DNA of 64,000 nt from Nocardiopsis ganjiahuensis DSM 45031 (lineage in GTDB: Bacteria > Actinomycetota > Actinomycetes > Streptosporangiales > Streptosporangiaceae), in assembly GCF_000341085.1 (NCBI RefSeq), contig NZ_ANBA01000026.1, positions 1 to 64,000 on the forward strand, in the 5' to 3' direction. The notes beneath the pieces are model-generated. The model had not been told where the DNA came from and did no database searches. It saw only the letters and a program-made list of their open reading frames with translations. The first letter of the stretch is position 1. Each line of letters starts with the position of its first letter. Below, piece after piece: positions 42,000 through 50,527 of the stretch. Both the position numbers and the translations under genes were made by a program.

Positions 42000-42320
42000 T
42001 CAGTCGGCGTCGGGCAGGGGCAGCTCCACACCGTCGGCGATGTCGCGCAGCGCCTGGACGTGCTGTGTGAAGGCCTTGCGGCCCTGCGGGGTGAGTGCCA
42101 GGGACGTCCGGGTGCGGCGCCCCACCCGGAACTTGGTCACGCCCACGTACTCGGCCTCCTCCAGGGTCGCGATCTGCTTGGAGAGCACGGAGTCGCTGAC
42201 CTCCACCAGGTCCCGCAGGACCCGGAACTCGATCTGGCCGGCCGAGGCCAGCGCGGCCACGACGGAGAACCGGACGGGGGAGTGGATGACCTCGTCCAGT
42301 CGGCTGCGGGGGTGGTTCAC
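42000..42320 (-). CDS. Small winged-helix (MarR/ArsR-like) regulator
   Basis: A 106-residue DNA-binding protein. The winged helix spans nearly the whole chain: LDEVIHSPVRFSVVAALASA, then FRVLRDLVEVSDSVLSKQIA, then VGVTKFRVGRRTRTSLALTP as the wing. It belongs to the HTH_27-type MarR-like group that often regulates the small membrane protein in the same operon. The GTG at 42320 overlaps the stop of the upstream membrane-protein gene (GTGA), with AGGAGC before it. Confidence 0.87.
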   Translation of the reverse strand: MNHPRSRLDEVIHSPVRFSVVAALASAGQIEFRVLRDLVEVSDSVLSKQIATLEEAEYVGVTKFRVGRRTRTSLALTPQGRKAFTQHVQALRDIADGVELPLPDAD

Positions 42321-42766
42321 TGGGCGCTCCTGCTGCGGCGTAGGACGATCAGTCCCACCACGGACGTCGGGACGGCGCTCAGAACCGCCATGGGCACCCA
42401 CCAGAGCAGCTCGCCCCTGAAGAGGATCGAACCCACCACAACGGCGGTGACATAGGCGGGGGTCCACACGCCGATGCCCCAGAGGTGCAGTCTGTTGTAG
42501 CCGAGCGGCTTCACGGGCCGGGTCGTGCTGTAGACGACGAGCGCGGACAGCGCGATCGCGTAGAACGTCATTCCGACGACCACGCCCGCGACGGAGTCGC
42601 TGATGCCGATGATCAACAGCAGAATCATGCTGGTCAGGCCGAACCCGATCCCGTACAGCGCGTACCAGCGCCCCATCGGGCGCACCTTCGCGTCCATCGC
42701 CCCGGCCTGTTCCAGGGCGTCCCAGGCCTCTTCCCTGCGCATACGCATCCCCTCCGCCGTCGTCAT
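42317..42766 (-). CDS. Small membrane protein in operon with the winged-helix regulator
   Basis: A 149-residue protein with four membrane helices (about 35-55, 60-80, 95-115, 120-143; for example YALYGIGFGLTSMILLLIIG and VWTPAYVTAVVVGSILF) after a charged cytoplasmic N-terminus. Such proteins are often coupled to a short MarR-like regulator, as here by a four-base overlap. Function unknown. ATG at 42766, GGAAA upstream. Confidence 0.78.
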   Translation of the reverse strand: MTTAEGMRMRREEAWDALEQAGAMDAKVRPMGRWYALYGIGFGLTSMILLLIIGISDSVAGVVVGMTFYAIALSALVVYSTTRPVKPLGYNRLHLWGIGVWTPAYVTAVVVGSILFRGELLWWVPMAVLSAVPTSVVGLIVLRRSRSAQ

Positions 42767-42919
42767 ATTTCCATCGTGTCACTCACTTTCCAACATGGCA
42801 AGTCAAGATCCCGCGAAAGTTCCCGAACCGGACAGAAACACGGCATGACGGGTCCCACCCGACGGCACGGCACTCCAAGGCGCGCAGGGGCCTCCGAATG
42901 CACTAACTTGGACCGAATC

Positions 42920-44722
42920 ATGGCGGCCACATCTGACCTCGAACTCCTGCGCGCCCACGAACCGGTGCTCATGTGCACCAAGGGGGAACTCTTCTTCCCC
43001 ACCGACGTGGACGCCTACGTACGCAGCTGCAGTCTCTGGATCGAGGAACCCGGCGGACGTGAGAGCGTCATCGTCCCCGCCGGAGAACTCACCCTCGACC
43101 GGCTCTCCCGAGCGGAGGAGGAGTGGCCCGGGCGCCACAAGCACCTGCGCTTCGTGCAGGAGGAGACGCTGCGCGAGGAGGCCCGCCGCTTCAAGGGCAT
43201 CGCGCGCTCGGTCATCCCCAAGAGCGGCCGCCTGGCCGCCGTGGGCGTGCTCGGCCGCGTCCTCGACATCCTGATGAAGCTCTCGCTGCTCATCCGCGGT
43301 GCGGTCCCCGGCGGCGTCACCTTCGCCGCGGTCACCCGCTACCGCGAGCGCGTGGACAACGGCGGCGCCACCTACTACGGGCGCGTCACCCGCGAGGGCG
43401 GCTACATCATCCTCCAGTACTGGTTCTTCTACGCGATGAACGACTGGCGCACCATCTACGGCGGGGTCAACGACCACGAGGCCGACTGGGAGCGCGTCAC
43501 CGTCTACGTCGTGGAGAACCCCGACGGGACCACCCGCCCCGTGTGGGTCGGCGCCTCCTCGCACGAGTACCACGGCGACGACCTGCGCCGTTCCTGGGTC
43601 GACCCCGACCTGCACCGCGACGGCCCCCACCCGATGATCTACGTCGGCGCGGGCTCGCACTCGCACCAGATGCTCCCCGGCGACTACCTCATCCAGGTCG
43701 ACCCGTCCTTCCTGCGCGGCCTCGTCCGCGGCTGGCGCCGGTTCACCCAGCGGCTCTTCCGCGCCGACAGCGTCATCAACCAGCACGGCATCGGCGTGCC
43801 CTTCGTCGACTACGCGCGCGGCGACGGCGAACGGCTCGGCCCCGGCGGCGACCGCGAGTGGAACGCCGTCCTCATCGACGACGACACCCCCTGGGTGTGC
43901 GGCTTCCGCGGCCTGTGGGGCCGCGACACCCGTGACTTCTTCGACGGCGAGCGCGCCCCCAGCGGACCCCGCTACGAGCGCGACGGCACCATCCGCCGCT
44001 CCTGGGCCGACCCGCTGGCCTGGGTCGGCCTCCAGAAGGTCGCCCCCAGCGAGAGCGCGGCCCGCTCCGAACTCCGCTCGCACGTGCGCGGCCTGGAGAC
44101 GCGCCTGCGCGACATGGACGGGGAGATCGTCAGACGCCGCGACAAGCTCCGCCAGCTCGACTCGGCCCGCATGGTCCTCGAACGCGAGGCCCAGTCCCGG
44201 CCCCGCGCCCGCGAGTACGCCCAGCGGATCGGCAAGCTCGAGAAGGAGCTCGCCGAGGTCTACGAGAAGCGGGTCCTGCTCGCCGACGAACGCGACACCC
44301 TCGTGCGCTCCCTGGACAGCGACACCCCGCTGTCGCCCTCCCCGACCGGGCACCTCCACGCACCGCACATGCCCTACGCCTCGGGTGAGCAGCGCGCCAA
44401 CCGCTTCCTGCACCTGTGGGTCGCGCTGAGCACTCCCCTGCTGCTGATCTCCCTGGCCCTGACCCTGTTCCTGCTCGACGGGCAGATGACCCTGTGGGCC
44501 ATGCTCGGGGTCGTGCTGGCCTTCGCCGCGATCGACTCCGTCGCCCGCCGCAAGTTCGTCCAGTACGCCACCGGGATCGCGATCGCCGCCGTGGTCATCG
44601 GCCTGATCGTGGGGGTGGTGGCCGCCTTCATCGCCGACTGGCGCATCGCCGTCACCGTCCCCATCGTGGTCATCGTGGTCGTGCTCCTCGTGGTCAACAT
44701 CCGCGACCTGATGCGCCGCTGA
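42920..44722 (+). CDS. Vps62-like domain membrane protein
   Basis: A 600-residue protein. Residues about 130-290 contain a Vps62/DUF946-like domain (YIILQYWFFYAMNDW, NDHEADWERVTVYVV, HPMIYVGAGSHSHQMLPGDY), best known from eukaryotic vacuolar-sorting and plant proteins and found sporadically in bacteria. Residues about 385-470 form a coiled coil (ETRLRDMDGEIVRRRDKLRQ). The last 110 residues hold three or four membrane helices (LWVALSTPLLLISLALTLFL). The ATG at 42920 has only a weak ribosome site; an ATG at 42845 is possible. Function unknown. Confidence 0.78.
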   Translation: MAATSDLELLRAHEPVLMCTKGELFFPTDVDAYVRSCSLWIEEPGGRESVIVPAGELTLDRLSRAEEEWPGRHKHLRFVQEETLREEARRFKGIARSVIPKSGRLAAVGVLGRVLDILMKLSLLIRGAVPGGVTFAAVTRYRERVDNGGATYYGRVTREGGYIILQYWFFYAMNDWRTIYGGVNDHEADWERVTVYVVENPDGTTRPVWVGASSHEYHGDDLRRSWVDPDLHRDGPHPMIYVGAGSHSHQMLPGDYLIQVDPSFLRGLVRGWRRFTQRLFRADSVINQHGIGVPFVDYARGDGERLGPGGDREWNAVLIDDDTPWVCGFRGLWGRDTRDFFDGERAPSGPRYERDGTIRRSWADPLAWVGLQKVAPSESAARSELRSHVRGLETRLRDMDGEIVRRRDKLRQLDSARMVLEREAQSRPRAREYAQRIGKLEKELAEVYEKRVLLADERDTLVRSLDSDTPLSPSPTGHLHAPHMPYASGEQRANRFLHLWVALSTPLLLISLALTLFLLDGQMTLWAMLGVVLAFAAIDSVARRKFVQYATGIAIAAVVIGLIVGVVAAFIADWRIAVTVPIVVIVVVLLVVNIRDLMRR

Positions 44723-44799
44723 CCCGCGGGGGCGCCGTCCCGAACGCACGCCCGAACGCCCCGCGCGGTTCTGTCGCCCGCGCGGGGCAGGATGGGTGC

Positions 44800-45447
44800 A
44801 TGGATGATGCGTTGTTCGGCCCACCGCCCGTCACCGTGGCCCCGGGCGCCGTCCACCTGCCCGGATGGCTGACCCAGCAGACCCAGATCGACCTGGTCCG
44901 GCGCTGCCGCGACTGGGCCCGCGGACCCGCCGGGACCCGCCGCCACCCCATGCCGCGCGGCGGGGTGATGAGCGTTTCGATGACCTCGCTCGGCTGGCAC
45001 TGGGTCCCGTACTCGTACTCCCGGACCCTGCCCGACGGCACCCCGGTCCAGCCCTTCCCCGACCTGCTCGGCGACCTGGCCGCCCGCGCCGTCGAGGCCG
45101 CCTACGGGACACCGCACGAGGGCGACCCCTACGACGTCGCCCTGGTCAACTTCTACGACGCCGACGCCCGCATGGGCATGCACCAGGACCGCGACGAACT
45201 CTCCCGCGCCCCGGTGGTCTCGCTCAGCCTGGGCGACAGCTGCGTCTTCCGGTTCGGCAACACCGAGACCCGCACCCGCCCCTACACCGACGTCGAACTC
45301 CGCAGCGGCGACCTGTTCGTCTTCGGCGGCCCCTCCCGCATGGCCTACCACGGAGTGCCCCGCACCCGCCCGGGCACCGCGGACCCCGGGCTCGGCCTCG
45401 ACGGCAGACTCAACATCACCGTCCGCGCCTCCGGCCTGCCCGGCTGA
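44800..45447 (+). CDS. alkB: AlkB-like 2-oxoglutarate/Fe(II) DNA repair dioxygenase
   Basis: AlkB proteins remove methyl groups from N1-methyladenine and N3-methylcytosine in DNA by oxidation. The 215-residue protein has the iron ligands HxD in MGMHQDRDE and the distal His in AYHGVPR, and the 2-oxoglutarate arginine pattern RLNITVR at the C-terminus, with FYDADARMGMHQD and VSLSLGDSCVFRFG as in Escherichia coli AlkB. The ATG at 44800 lies shortly after GGCAGGATGGG. It stands alone. Confidence 0.9.
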   Translation: MDDALFGPPPVTVAPGAVHLPGWLTQQTQIDLVRRCRDWARGPAGTRRHPMPRGGVMSVSMTSLGWHWVPYSYSRTLPDGTPVQPFPDLLGDLAARAVEAAYGTPHEGDPYDVALVNFYDADARMGMHQDRDELSRAPVVSLSLGDSCVFRFGNTETRTRPYTDVELRSGDLFVFGGPSRMAYHGVPRTRPGTADPGLGLDGRLNITVRASGLPG

Positions 45448-45658
45448 CCGGGCGGCCCCGAACCGCGGCCCTGCCCCGGGCGCCACGCGCTGATCGCCGA
45501 CCAGGGCACCGGACCCGGCCGGGCCGACCCCGACCGTCTGGCCCTCCCCAGCCGGCCGGGCCCGGCGTGTCGGCGCGCGCCCGTGCCGCCCCCGGGTCAG
45601 GATCGGCAGGTCAGGCCGGGTAGCGGCCGGACACAGGCCAGGCCGGGGAGGGCAGCCC

Positions 45659-46750
45659 ATGAACGAATCCGCATCCGCGCCCGAACGCACCATGGCCCTG
45701 GGCCGGGAGAAGTCCGCCCTCCCGGCCGGCGCCCCGCCCGGGGAGGTCTGGACCGTGCTGTACCGCCACGGGCACCGCGAGCGCGAGGCCGACTCGCTCG
45801 CCGACGCGGCCGAGGCCGTCCAGGCCGACCGGGACCTGGTGGCGTGGGTCGGCATGACCGACCCCGACCGGGAGCAGCTGCTGGAGGCCGCCGACCGCTT
45901 CGCCCTGCCCCGGCTGGCCATGGAGGACGCGATCGTCGCCCACCAGCGGCCCAAGGTGGAGACCTACGGCGACGTGCTGTTCGTCGTCCTGCGCCCGGCC
46001 CGCTACGACGAGGACGCGGAGACCGTGGACGTCGGGGAGATCCACGTCTTCGGCTCACGCGACTTCGTGATCACCATCCGGCACACCAGGCAGATCGACT
46101 TCACGGTGATCCGGGAGCGCCTCGAAGCCGAGCCGCAGATGCTCACGCACGGCCCGCTGGCTGTGCTCTACGGCGTCCTGGACCAGGTCGTGGACGCCTA
46201 CGCCCCCGCCGTCGCCGAACTCCAGGACGACATCGACGAGGTGGAGAGCGAGGTCTTCGACGGTGACCGCGACGCCTCCCGGCGCACCTACCGCCTGGCC
46301 CGCCAGGTCATCCGGCTCCAACGCGCCGTCGACCCCCTGGCCGAGGTCCTCGACAGGCTCATGGCGCCCCTGGAGCACCCGGAACGGTTCCGGTCCCACA
46401 TGCCCCGGCCGGGGCAGGAGCACCGCGCCGAGCTCCGCAACTACCTGCGCGACGTCGCCGACCACGTCGCCGCGACCCGGGAGCACGTCGACGGGTTCCG
46501 CCAGCTGCTCGAGAACATCACCGAGGTCCACAGCGCCCTCATCGGCCAGTCCCAGAACGAGGCCATGAAGAAGGTCTCCTCCTGGGGCGGCATCCTGGTC
46601 GTCCCCACGCTGATCTCGTCGGTCTTCGGCATGAACATCGCCCCCGAGCCCGGCTACCACTGGGTGTTCAGCTGGCCGCTCGTGCTGGCCTTCATGGCGC
46701 TCTCCTCGCTGCTGCTCTACCTCCTGTTCCGCCGCAACGGCTGGTTGTAG
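45659..46750 (+). CDS. corA: CorA-type magnesium/cobalt transporter
   Basis: A 363-residue divalent-cation channel. The long cytoplasmic N-terminal domain ends in the stalk helix (REHVDGFRQLLENITEVHSA); the two membrane helices follow, with the signature GMN at VFGMNIAPEPGYHW and the basic end LLFRRNGWL. ATG at 45659. The last 217 bp before the second membrane helix are duplicated, with 95% identity, 2.5 kb downstream (48987-49203). Confidence 0.93.
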   Translation: MNESASAPERTMALGREKSALPAGAPPGEVWTVLYRHGHREREADSLADAAEAVQADRDLVAWVGMTDPDREQLLEAADRFALPRLAMEDAIVAHQRPKVETYGDVLFVVLRPARYDEDAETVDVGEIHVFGSRDFVITIRHTRQIDFTVIRERLEAEPQMLTHGPLAVLYGVLDQVVDAYAPAVAELQDDIDEVESEVFDGDRDASRRTYRLARQVIRLQRAVDPLAEVLDRLMAPLEHPERFRSHMPRPGQEHRAELRNYLRDVADHVAATREHVDGFRQLLENITEVHSALIGQSQNEAMKKVSSWGGILVVPTLISSVFGMNIAPEPGYHWVFSWPLVLAFMALSSLLLYLLFRRNGWL

Positions 46751-47037
46751 GCCGTGGAGCGGGGCGAAGCGCGCCTGCCCTGCCCTACGCCGATGCGCAT
46801 GTGTTCAGCGCGTGGGTAGGAGTTATTCCGGGCCACCCTTTTCCTCGGGGCAGTTTCGCTCCGGCGTTCTCTCGCGAAAGAGATGAATCAGGGAAGGTGT
46901 TTCGTCCGAGCTGGTTCACTTCCCCTGGTGCTCCAGTCGTACATCGCGTCCTGACACGGCGTCGTCCACGTTGAACCGGCTGACCGGGATGGCGACGATC
47001 CAGTGCATCGGCATGTTCCGGGTCACTCGGGTCGTCC

Positions 47038-47694
47038 CTACGGCTGGGTGCGTTGCTCGGCGGCGTCGAACGCGGGCGCGAGCGGGGCCAGCGCCGCGCG
47101 GAGCTGGTCGGGCAGTGAGCCGGAGGGCACGACCAGTCCTCCGGCCTCGAAGCTCCCGGCGGCGTCCGCGTTCCCGGTCGGCCGGAGCCAGCCTTCCAGC
47201 GCGATGCGAACCGCCGTGGCGACGCTTGCCGCGAGAACGCGGGCTGTGTGCGTTTCGGTGTCGTCCAGGCGGTCGGTGATCACCGCCGCGAGAGGGCGCT
47301 CGATGCCGGCGGTGGTGTCGAGGAACGCTTCGCGCAGCGCGGTCCGGGTGGTGATCAGCAGCAGCGCCTCGTGTCCGCGCTCACCGGTGTTCGTGTACTG
47401 CTCGACCACTGCTTCGGTGACGGCGTCGGCCAGGCGCACCCCTGCGGGCCGGGCCGCGATCGCCGCCGCGATCCGCGCCTCCCGGTCCGCGGTCACAGCG
47501 GAGACGATCGCCTGCTCGCGGCTGGCGAAGTAGTTGTTGTAGGTGCGCGGCGAGACCCCGGCCGCCTCGGCGATGTCCTCGACCCGCACCCGGTCCGGTC
47601 CGTGCTCGACGGCCAGGCGCAGGGCCGCCTCGCGCAGCGCCTCTCGCGTGGCCTGCTTCTTCCGCTCCCGCAACCCTGGTGGTGGTGTCGTCAC
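47038..47694 (-). CDS. TetR-family transcriptional regulator
   Basis: A 218-residue TetR regulator: helix-turn-helix at residues 8-58 (REALREAALRLAVEHGPDRV, EDIAEAAGVSPRTYNNYFAS). The rest is a helical ligand domain. The GTG at 47694 fits the family start. A palindromic site between it and the divergent gene is the likely operator, so it should repress itself and the downstream TIM-barrel-like gene. Confidence 0.86.
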   Translation of the reverse strand: MTTPPPGLRERKKQATREALREAALRLAVEHGPDRVRVEDIAEAAGVSPRTYNNYFASREQAIVSAVTADREARIAAAIAARPAGVRLADAVTEAVVEQYTNTGERGHEALLLITTRTALREAFLDTTAGIERPLAAVITDRLDDTETHTARVLAASVATAVRIALEGWLRPTGNADAAGSFEAGGLVVPSGSLPDQLRAALAPLAPAFDAAEQRTQP

Positions 47695-47726
47695 GGTGTC
47701 AGCGTTCCACACGGAGCTGCGCGCAC

Positions 47727-47752
47727 GCAAGTTTGCGTAGATGCAAACTTGC
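47727..47752. promoter_or_regulatory. TetR operator (palindrome)
   Basis: GCAAGTTTGC-GTAGAT-GCAAACTTGC: perfect 10-bp arms, each itself nearly palindromic, in the short gap between the divergent tetR and the next gene. Confidence 0.65.
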
Positions 47753-47812
47753 GCGCACGCACTTTTCCTGTCAGCCTCGACCCGACCGAGACCGACAGAG
47801 AGGACCGTCACC

Positions 47813-48838
47813 GTGCGAGCAAGAGGAATGACCTACGACACCGGATTCGTCGCGCACGGCCGGATATCCCGTGAGCACTACGACCCCGCGGTGGTCCGGC
47901 GCGAGCTCGCCATCATCCGCGACGACCTGCACTGCAACGCGGTCCAGATCATCGGCGGTGACCCGGACCGACTGGAGCTGGCCGCCGGTGCCGCCGCCGA
48001 GCTCGGCCTGGAGGTCTGGTTCTCGCCCTATCCGCTGGAGCTGGAGCCGGAGCAGATCCTCACGCTCTTCCGCGACTGCGCCACGCGAGCGGAACGGCTC
48101 CGGCAGCAGGGGGCCACAGTCGTGTTCGTCGCAGGGGTCGAGCTGAGTGTCATGAACCGCGGGTTCCTGTCCGGAGAGAGCCCGGAGGAGCGGGTCGAGC
48201 AGCTGATGAGCCCACCCGAGCGGCGGGCCGAAGCGATGCGCGAACTCGGCGTGGGCATCAACACCTTCCTCCGCGACGCCGCGGCCACGGTCCGTGAGCG
48301 CTTCCAGGGCAAGCTCACCTACGCATCCATCCAGTTCGAGCAGGTCGACTGGACTCCCTTCGACATCGTGACGTTCGAGCTGATCCGCTCCGCCGAGGTC
48401 GCCGACCGGTTCCGGGACGCGGTGCGCACCCTGGCCCAGGGCCCGAAGCCGCTCGCCGTCACCGGGTTCGGCACCGCGGCCTACCGCGGGGCGGGGGACC
48501 GCGGTGGGCGGGTGCTGGAAGTGGTCGAGCACGACCCGGAGACCAGGGCCCCGGTGCGACTGAACGGCATGTACGAGCGCGACGAGCCCGGCCAGGCCGC
48601 GTATCTGAGCGAACTGCTGGAGATCTTCGAGACGGAGGGCGTGGACAGCGCGTTCGTGTTCTTGTTCGCCTTGCCCGGCTACCCCCACCGCCCGGACGGC
48701 GACCCCAGGGACGACTTGGACCGGGCGGGCCTGGGCATCGTCAAACTCCTCGAAGGGCACCGGGGGCAGACCTACCCCGACATGGAATGGGAACCCAAGG
48801 CCGCCTTCGAGGCGGTGGCGCAGCGTTATCGGAGGTGA
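47813..48838 (+). CDS. Hypothetical TIM-barrel-like protein
   Basis: A 341-residue soluble protein. The pattern of strand-helix repeats (CNAVQIIGGDPDRLELAAGA, GLEVWFSPYPLELEPEQILT, TVVFVAGVELSVMNRG, LTYASIQFEQVDWTPFDIVT, ESAFVFLFALPGY-like segment) looks like a TIM barrel of the glycosidase type, with acidic residues at strand ends (VELSV, FEQVDW). Close relatives in actinomycetes are annotated only as hypothetical. The GTG at 47813 follows AGAGAGGA. The divergent TetR with a clear operator suggests it is induced by a small molecule. Confidence 0.7.
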   Translation: MRARGMTYDTGFVAHGRISREHYDPAVVRRELAIIRDDLHCNAVQIIGGDPDRLELAAGAAAELGLEVWFSPYPLELEPEQILTLFRDCATRAERLRQQGATVVFVAGVELSVMNRGFLSGESPEERVEQLMSPPERRAEAMRELGVGINTFLRDAAATVRERFQGKLTYASIQFEQVDWTPFDIVTFELIRSAEVADRFRDAVRTLAQGPKPLAVTGFGTAAYRGAGDRGGRVLEVVEHDPETRAPVRLNGMYERDEPGQAAYLSELLEIFETEGVDSAFVFLFALPGYPHRPDGDPRDDLDRAGLGIVKLLEGHRGQTYPDMEWEPKAAFEAVAQRYRR

Positions 48839-48860
48839 CAGGCCCCGCACACGGTGACCA

Positions 48861-48903
48861 CTGCTCGGGATCCGCATCGCGGCGCGGCGCAGATCCCGAG
48901 CAG
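48861..48903 (+). terminator. Terminator-like inverted repeat
   Basis: CTGCTCGGGATC (48861-48872) and GATCCCGAGCAG (48892-48903), perfect 12-bp arms, 23 bp after the TIM-barrel-like gene. Confidence 0.5.
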
Positions 48904-48949
48904 AGGGAAGTCGTCGGGATGGGATGGAAGGTGGAGGACGGATTCCCGG

Positions 48950-48980
48950 GGCCTCGGTCGGCGTCAGCGGCCCTCGGGGG
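48950..48980. repeat. 31-bp copy of the phoD 3' end
   Basis: This sequence (starting GGCCTCGGTCGGC) recurs at 51579-51609 with one mismatch, where it contains the stop codon and last codons of phoD. It abuts the corA fragment and marks a rearrangement junction. Confidence 0.8.
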
Positions 48981-48986
48981 AGTAGT

Positions 48987-49203
48987 CCGGGAGCACGTCG
49001 ACGGGTTCCGCCAGCTGCTCGAGAACATCACCGAGGTCCACAGCGCCCTCATCGGCCACTCCCGGAACGAGGCCATGAAGAAGGTGTCCTCCTGGGGCGG
49101 CATCCTGGTCGTCCCCACGCTGATCTCGTCGGTCTTCGGCATGGACACCGCCCCCGATCCCGGCGACCACTGGGTGTTCCGCTGGCCGCCCGTGCCGGCC
49201 TTC
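48987..49203 (+). pseudogene. corA 3' fragment (duplicated, truncated)
   Basis: 217 bp at constant offset 2510 from corA 46477-46693, with about 10 differences in 213 aligned bases (95% identity). It encodes the stalk end and first membrane helix, but GMN is GMD and the copy stops before the second membrane helix; the frame then runs into unrelated sequence. It has no start of its own and cannot make a channel. Confidence 0.85.
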
Positions 49204-49550
49204 TCGAAGTCAGCTACACCTACGAACGCCTCACCACCCTCCCCGAGGAGGACGAGGACCAGAGGACCCGGTACTGCGGCGACATCGTCGGCACCGGATG
49301 GACGGTCCCCATCGAACACACCCGCGCCTCCTTCTCCTTCCCGGACGTGGCAGGCGACCCGGCCGCCTCCCAGGATGCGGCGTTCATCTGCCGGGTCGGT
49401 TCCGCGAAGGACCGCCTGAACCGGGAGTGGGGCGATCAGGGCGAGGGAGAACCACACATCACCCGCACCCACGGCCCGCTCGAACCGAGGGAAGCCCTGA
49501 GCGTACGAATCCTCCTTCCACCCTCTGTGTACTCCGCCGCTCCCACAGGC
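49203..49550 (+). pseudogene. DUF2207-like membrane protein fragment
   Basis: In the +3 frame the segment LEVSYTYERLTTLPEEDEDQ, then RYCGDIVGTGWTVPIEHTRA, then LEPREALSVRILLPPSVY resembles the extracellular beta-domain of DUF2207 membrane proteins (the G-T-G-W and V-P-I-E pattern). It begins exactly where the corA copy ends and is in a different frame; it lacks a start, signal peptide and membrane segments, so it is a remnant. Confidence 0.5.
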
Positions 49551-49597
49551 GCCGAGGAAGGGGCCGCGCAGCCCGATCCGTACCATGGCTGGAAGTC

Positions 49598-49819
49598 GGT
49601 CCTCCAGACCTGCGCAGCTCTCAGCCCTGGCACACCCTCCACTGGGACGAGAGCGGGCCGCCGATTCCGAGAGCTACCCTCCGTCACACGATGGAGAACG
49701 GACCGCGACACTTCCAGGAGATGGTGCCCATGCGGCCCACACCGTTGTTCTTCATCTGCCGCCAGGGTGTTCTGGAGCACGGAGCACTGCTCGAGCGGGT
49801 GGAGGCGGGTGTCGCGTGA
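49598..49819 (+). pseudogene. Unrecognised 3' gene remnant before the HEAT-like gene
   Basis: The frame ending at 49819 reads sensibly from about 49610 (WHTLHWDESGPPIPRATLRH, then TPLFFICRQGVLEHGALLER) and its TGA overlaps the next gene's GTG (GTGA), as in a true operon. The upstream part does not look coding. It may be the last 70 residues of a lost gene, or a short ORF starting at ATG 49691. Confidence 0.35.
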
Positions 49820-50277
49820 AGGACGTGCTCATAGCGCTTGAAGCGCTGACCGGCTGCGCTCCGGACCGGCGAGACCTCGCTGCCGAGGCGCTCGGGGACT
49901 TCCTACGCGGTGCCGCGCTTGACGCGGCCACAGCCCGGCTGGTCGTCGGGCGACTGGTCGGCCTGGCCGTCACCGAACCCGTGACCGAGGTCCGTGAGTC
50001 CGCCCTGAACGCGGTCAGCGAAGCATTCGATCACTACAGCCTGCCCTTGGACCTCGTCGAACCGCTGGCCTCGGTCGTGAGGACTCTGGAACCCGAACTC
50101 CTCGAGTACGCCCTGTACATCTTCGGTGCCACGCGGGACCCGCGAGCACGGCCACTGATCGAGCCCTTCCTGCACCATTTCTGCCCGAACGTGCGTGAGG
50201 AAGCCCGTCTCGCAGCTGCCGAGCTCGCTGTCTCCGCAACCTTTGACGATCGCTCTCCCGGCTTCACTCCTGAATAG
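49816..50277 (+). CDS. Small HEAT-repeat-like protein, possible immunity protein
   Basis: A 153-residue helical protein built of HEAT-like helix pairs (LAAEALGDFLRGAALDAATA, TEVRESALNAVSEAFDHYSL, ARPLIEPFLHHFCPNVREEA, with LAAAELA at the end). Proteins of this look often serve as immunity proteins next to polymorphic toxins, or as small scaffold proteins. The GTG at 49816 follows GGTGGAGG and overlaps the preceding remnant's stop codon. No intact toxin gene is present. The assignment as immunity protein is inference. Confidence 0.6.
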   Translation: MKDVLIALEALTGCAPDRRDLAAEALGDFLRGAALDAATARLVVGRLVGLAVTEPVTEVRESALNAVSEAFDHYSLPLDLVEPLASVVRTLEPELLEYALYIFGATRDPRARPLIEPFLHHFCPNVREEARLAAAELAVSATFDDRSPGFTPE

Positions 50278-50278
50278 T

Positions 50279-50446
50279 GTGCGTTTTTTGGATTTTAATA
50301 AGGTAGATTTAATTGGCCAAGATGCTGTATGGGGTGAGGGGTTCTTCGAGCCGATAATACTTCTCGAGAGGGATTTTGAGGATGTCCTCGGGGAAGTTAT
50401 TTTGCAGTTTGAGGAACAGATTTCTGGATTTTTGTGTTATTGCTGA
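50279..50446 (+). CDS. Short ORF in a low-GC island
   Basis: A 55-residue frame starting with GTG one base after the HEAT-like gene's stop codon. It reads coherently (VRFLDFNKVDLIGQDAVWGE, then EVILQFEEQISGFLCYC). Its DNA is about 40% GC and uses AT-rich codons, quite unlike the rest of the window, so it is a recent import or remnant. I do not recognise it; the acidic, aromatic-rich composition recalls small immunity proteins. Confidence 0.4.
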   Translation: MRFLDFNKVDLIGQDAVWGEGFFEPIILLERDFEDVLGEVILQFEEQISGFLCYC

Positions 50447-50527
50447 TCCTTCGGTCGGTGTCGGACGATTGCCGGACACGGGCGGTGGTTGTCAACCGTC
50501 TCCGTTCTGCACGCTTCCGTGGAGGCC

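Noticed and set aside
42803..44824. Long minus-strand open frame opposite the Vps62-like gene
   Set aside because: Antisense low-complexity product; the plus strand has domains and membrane segments.
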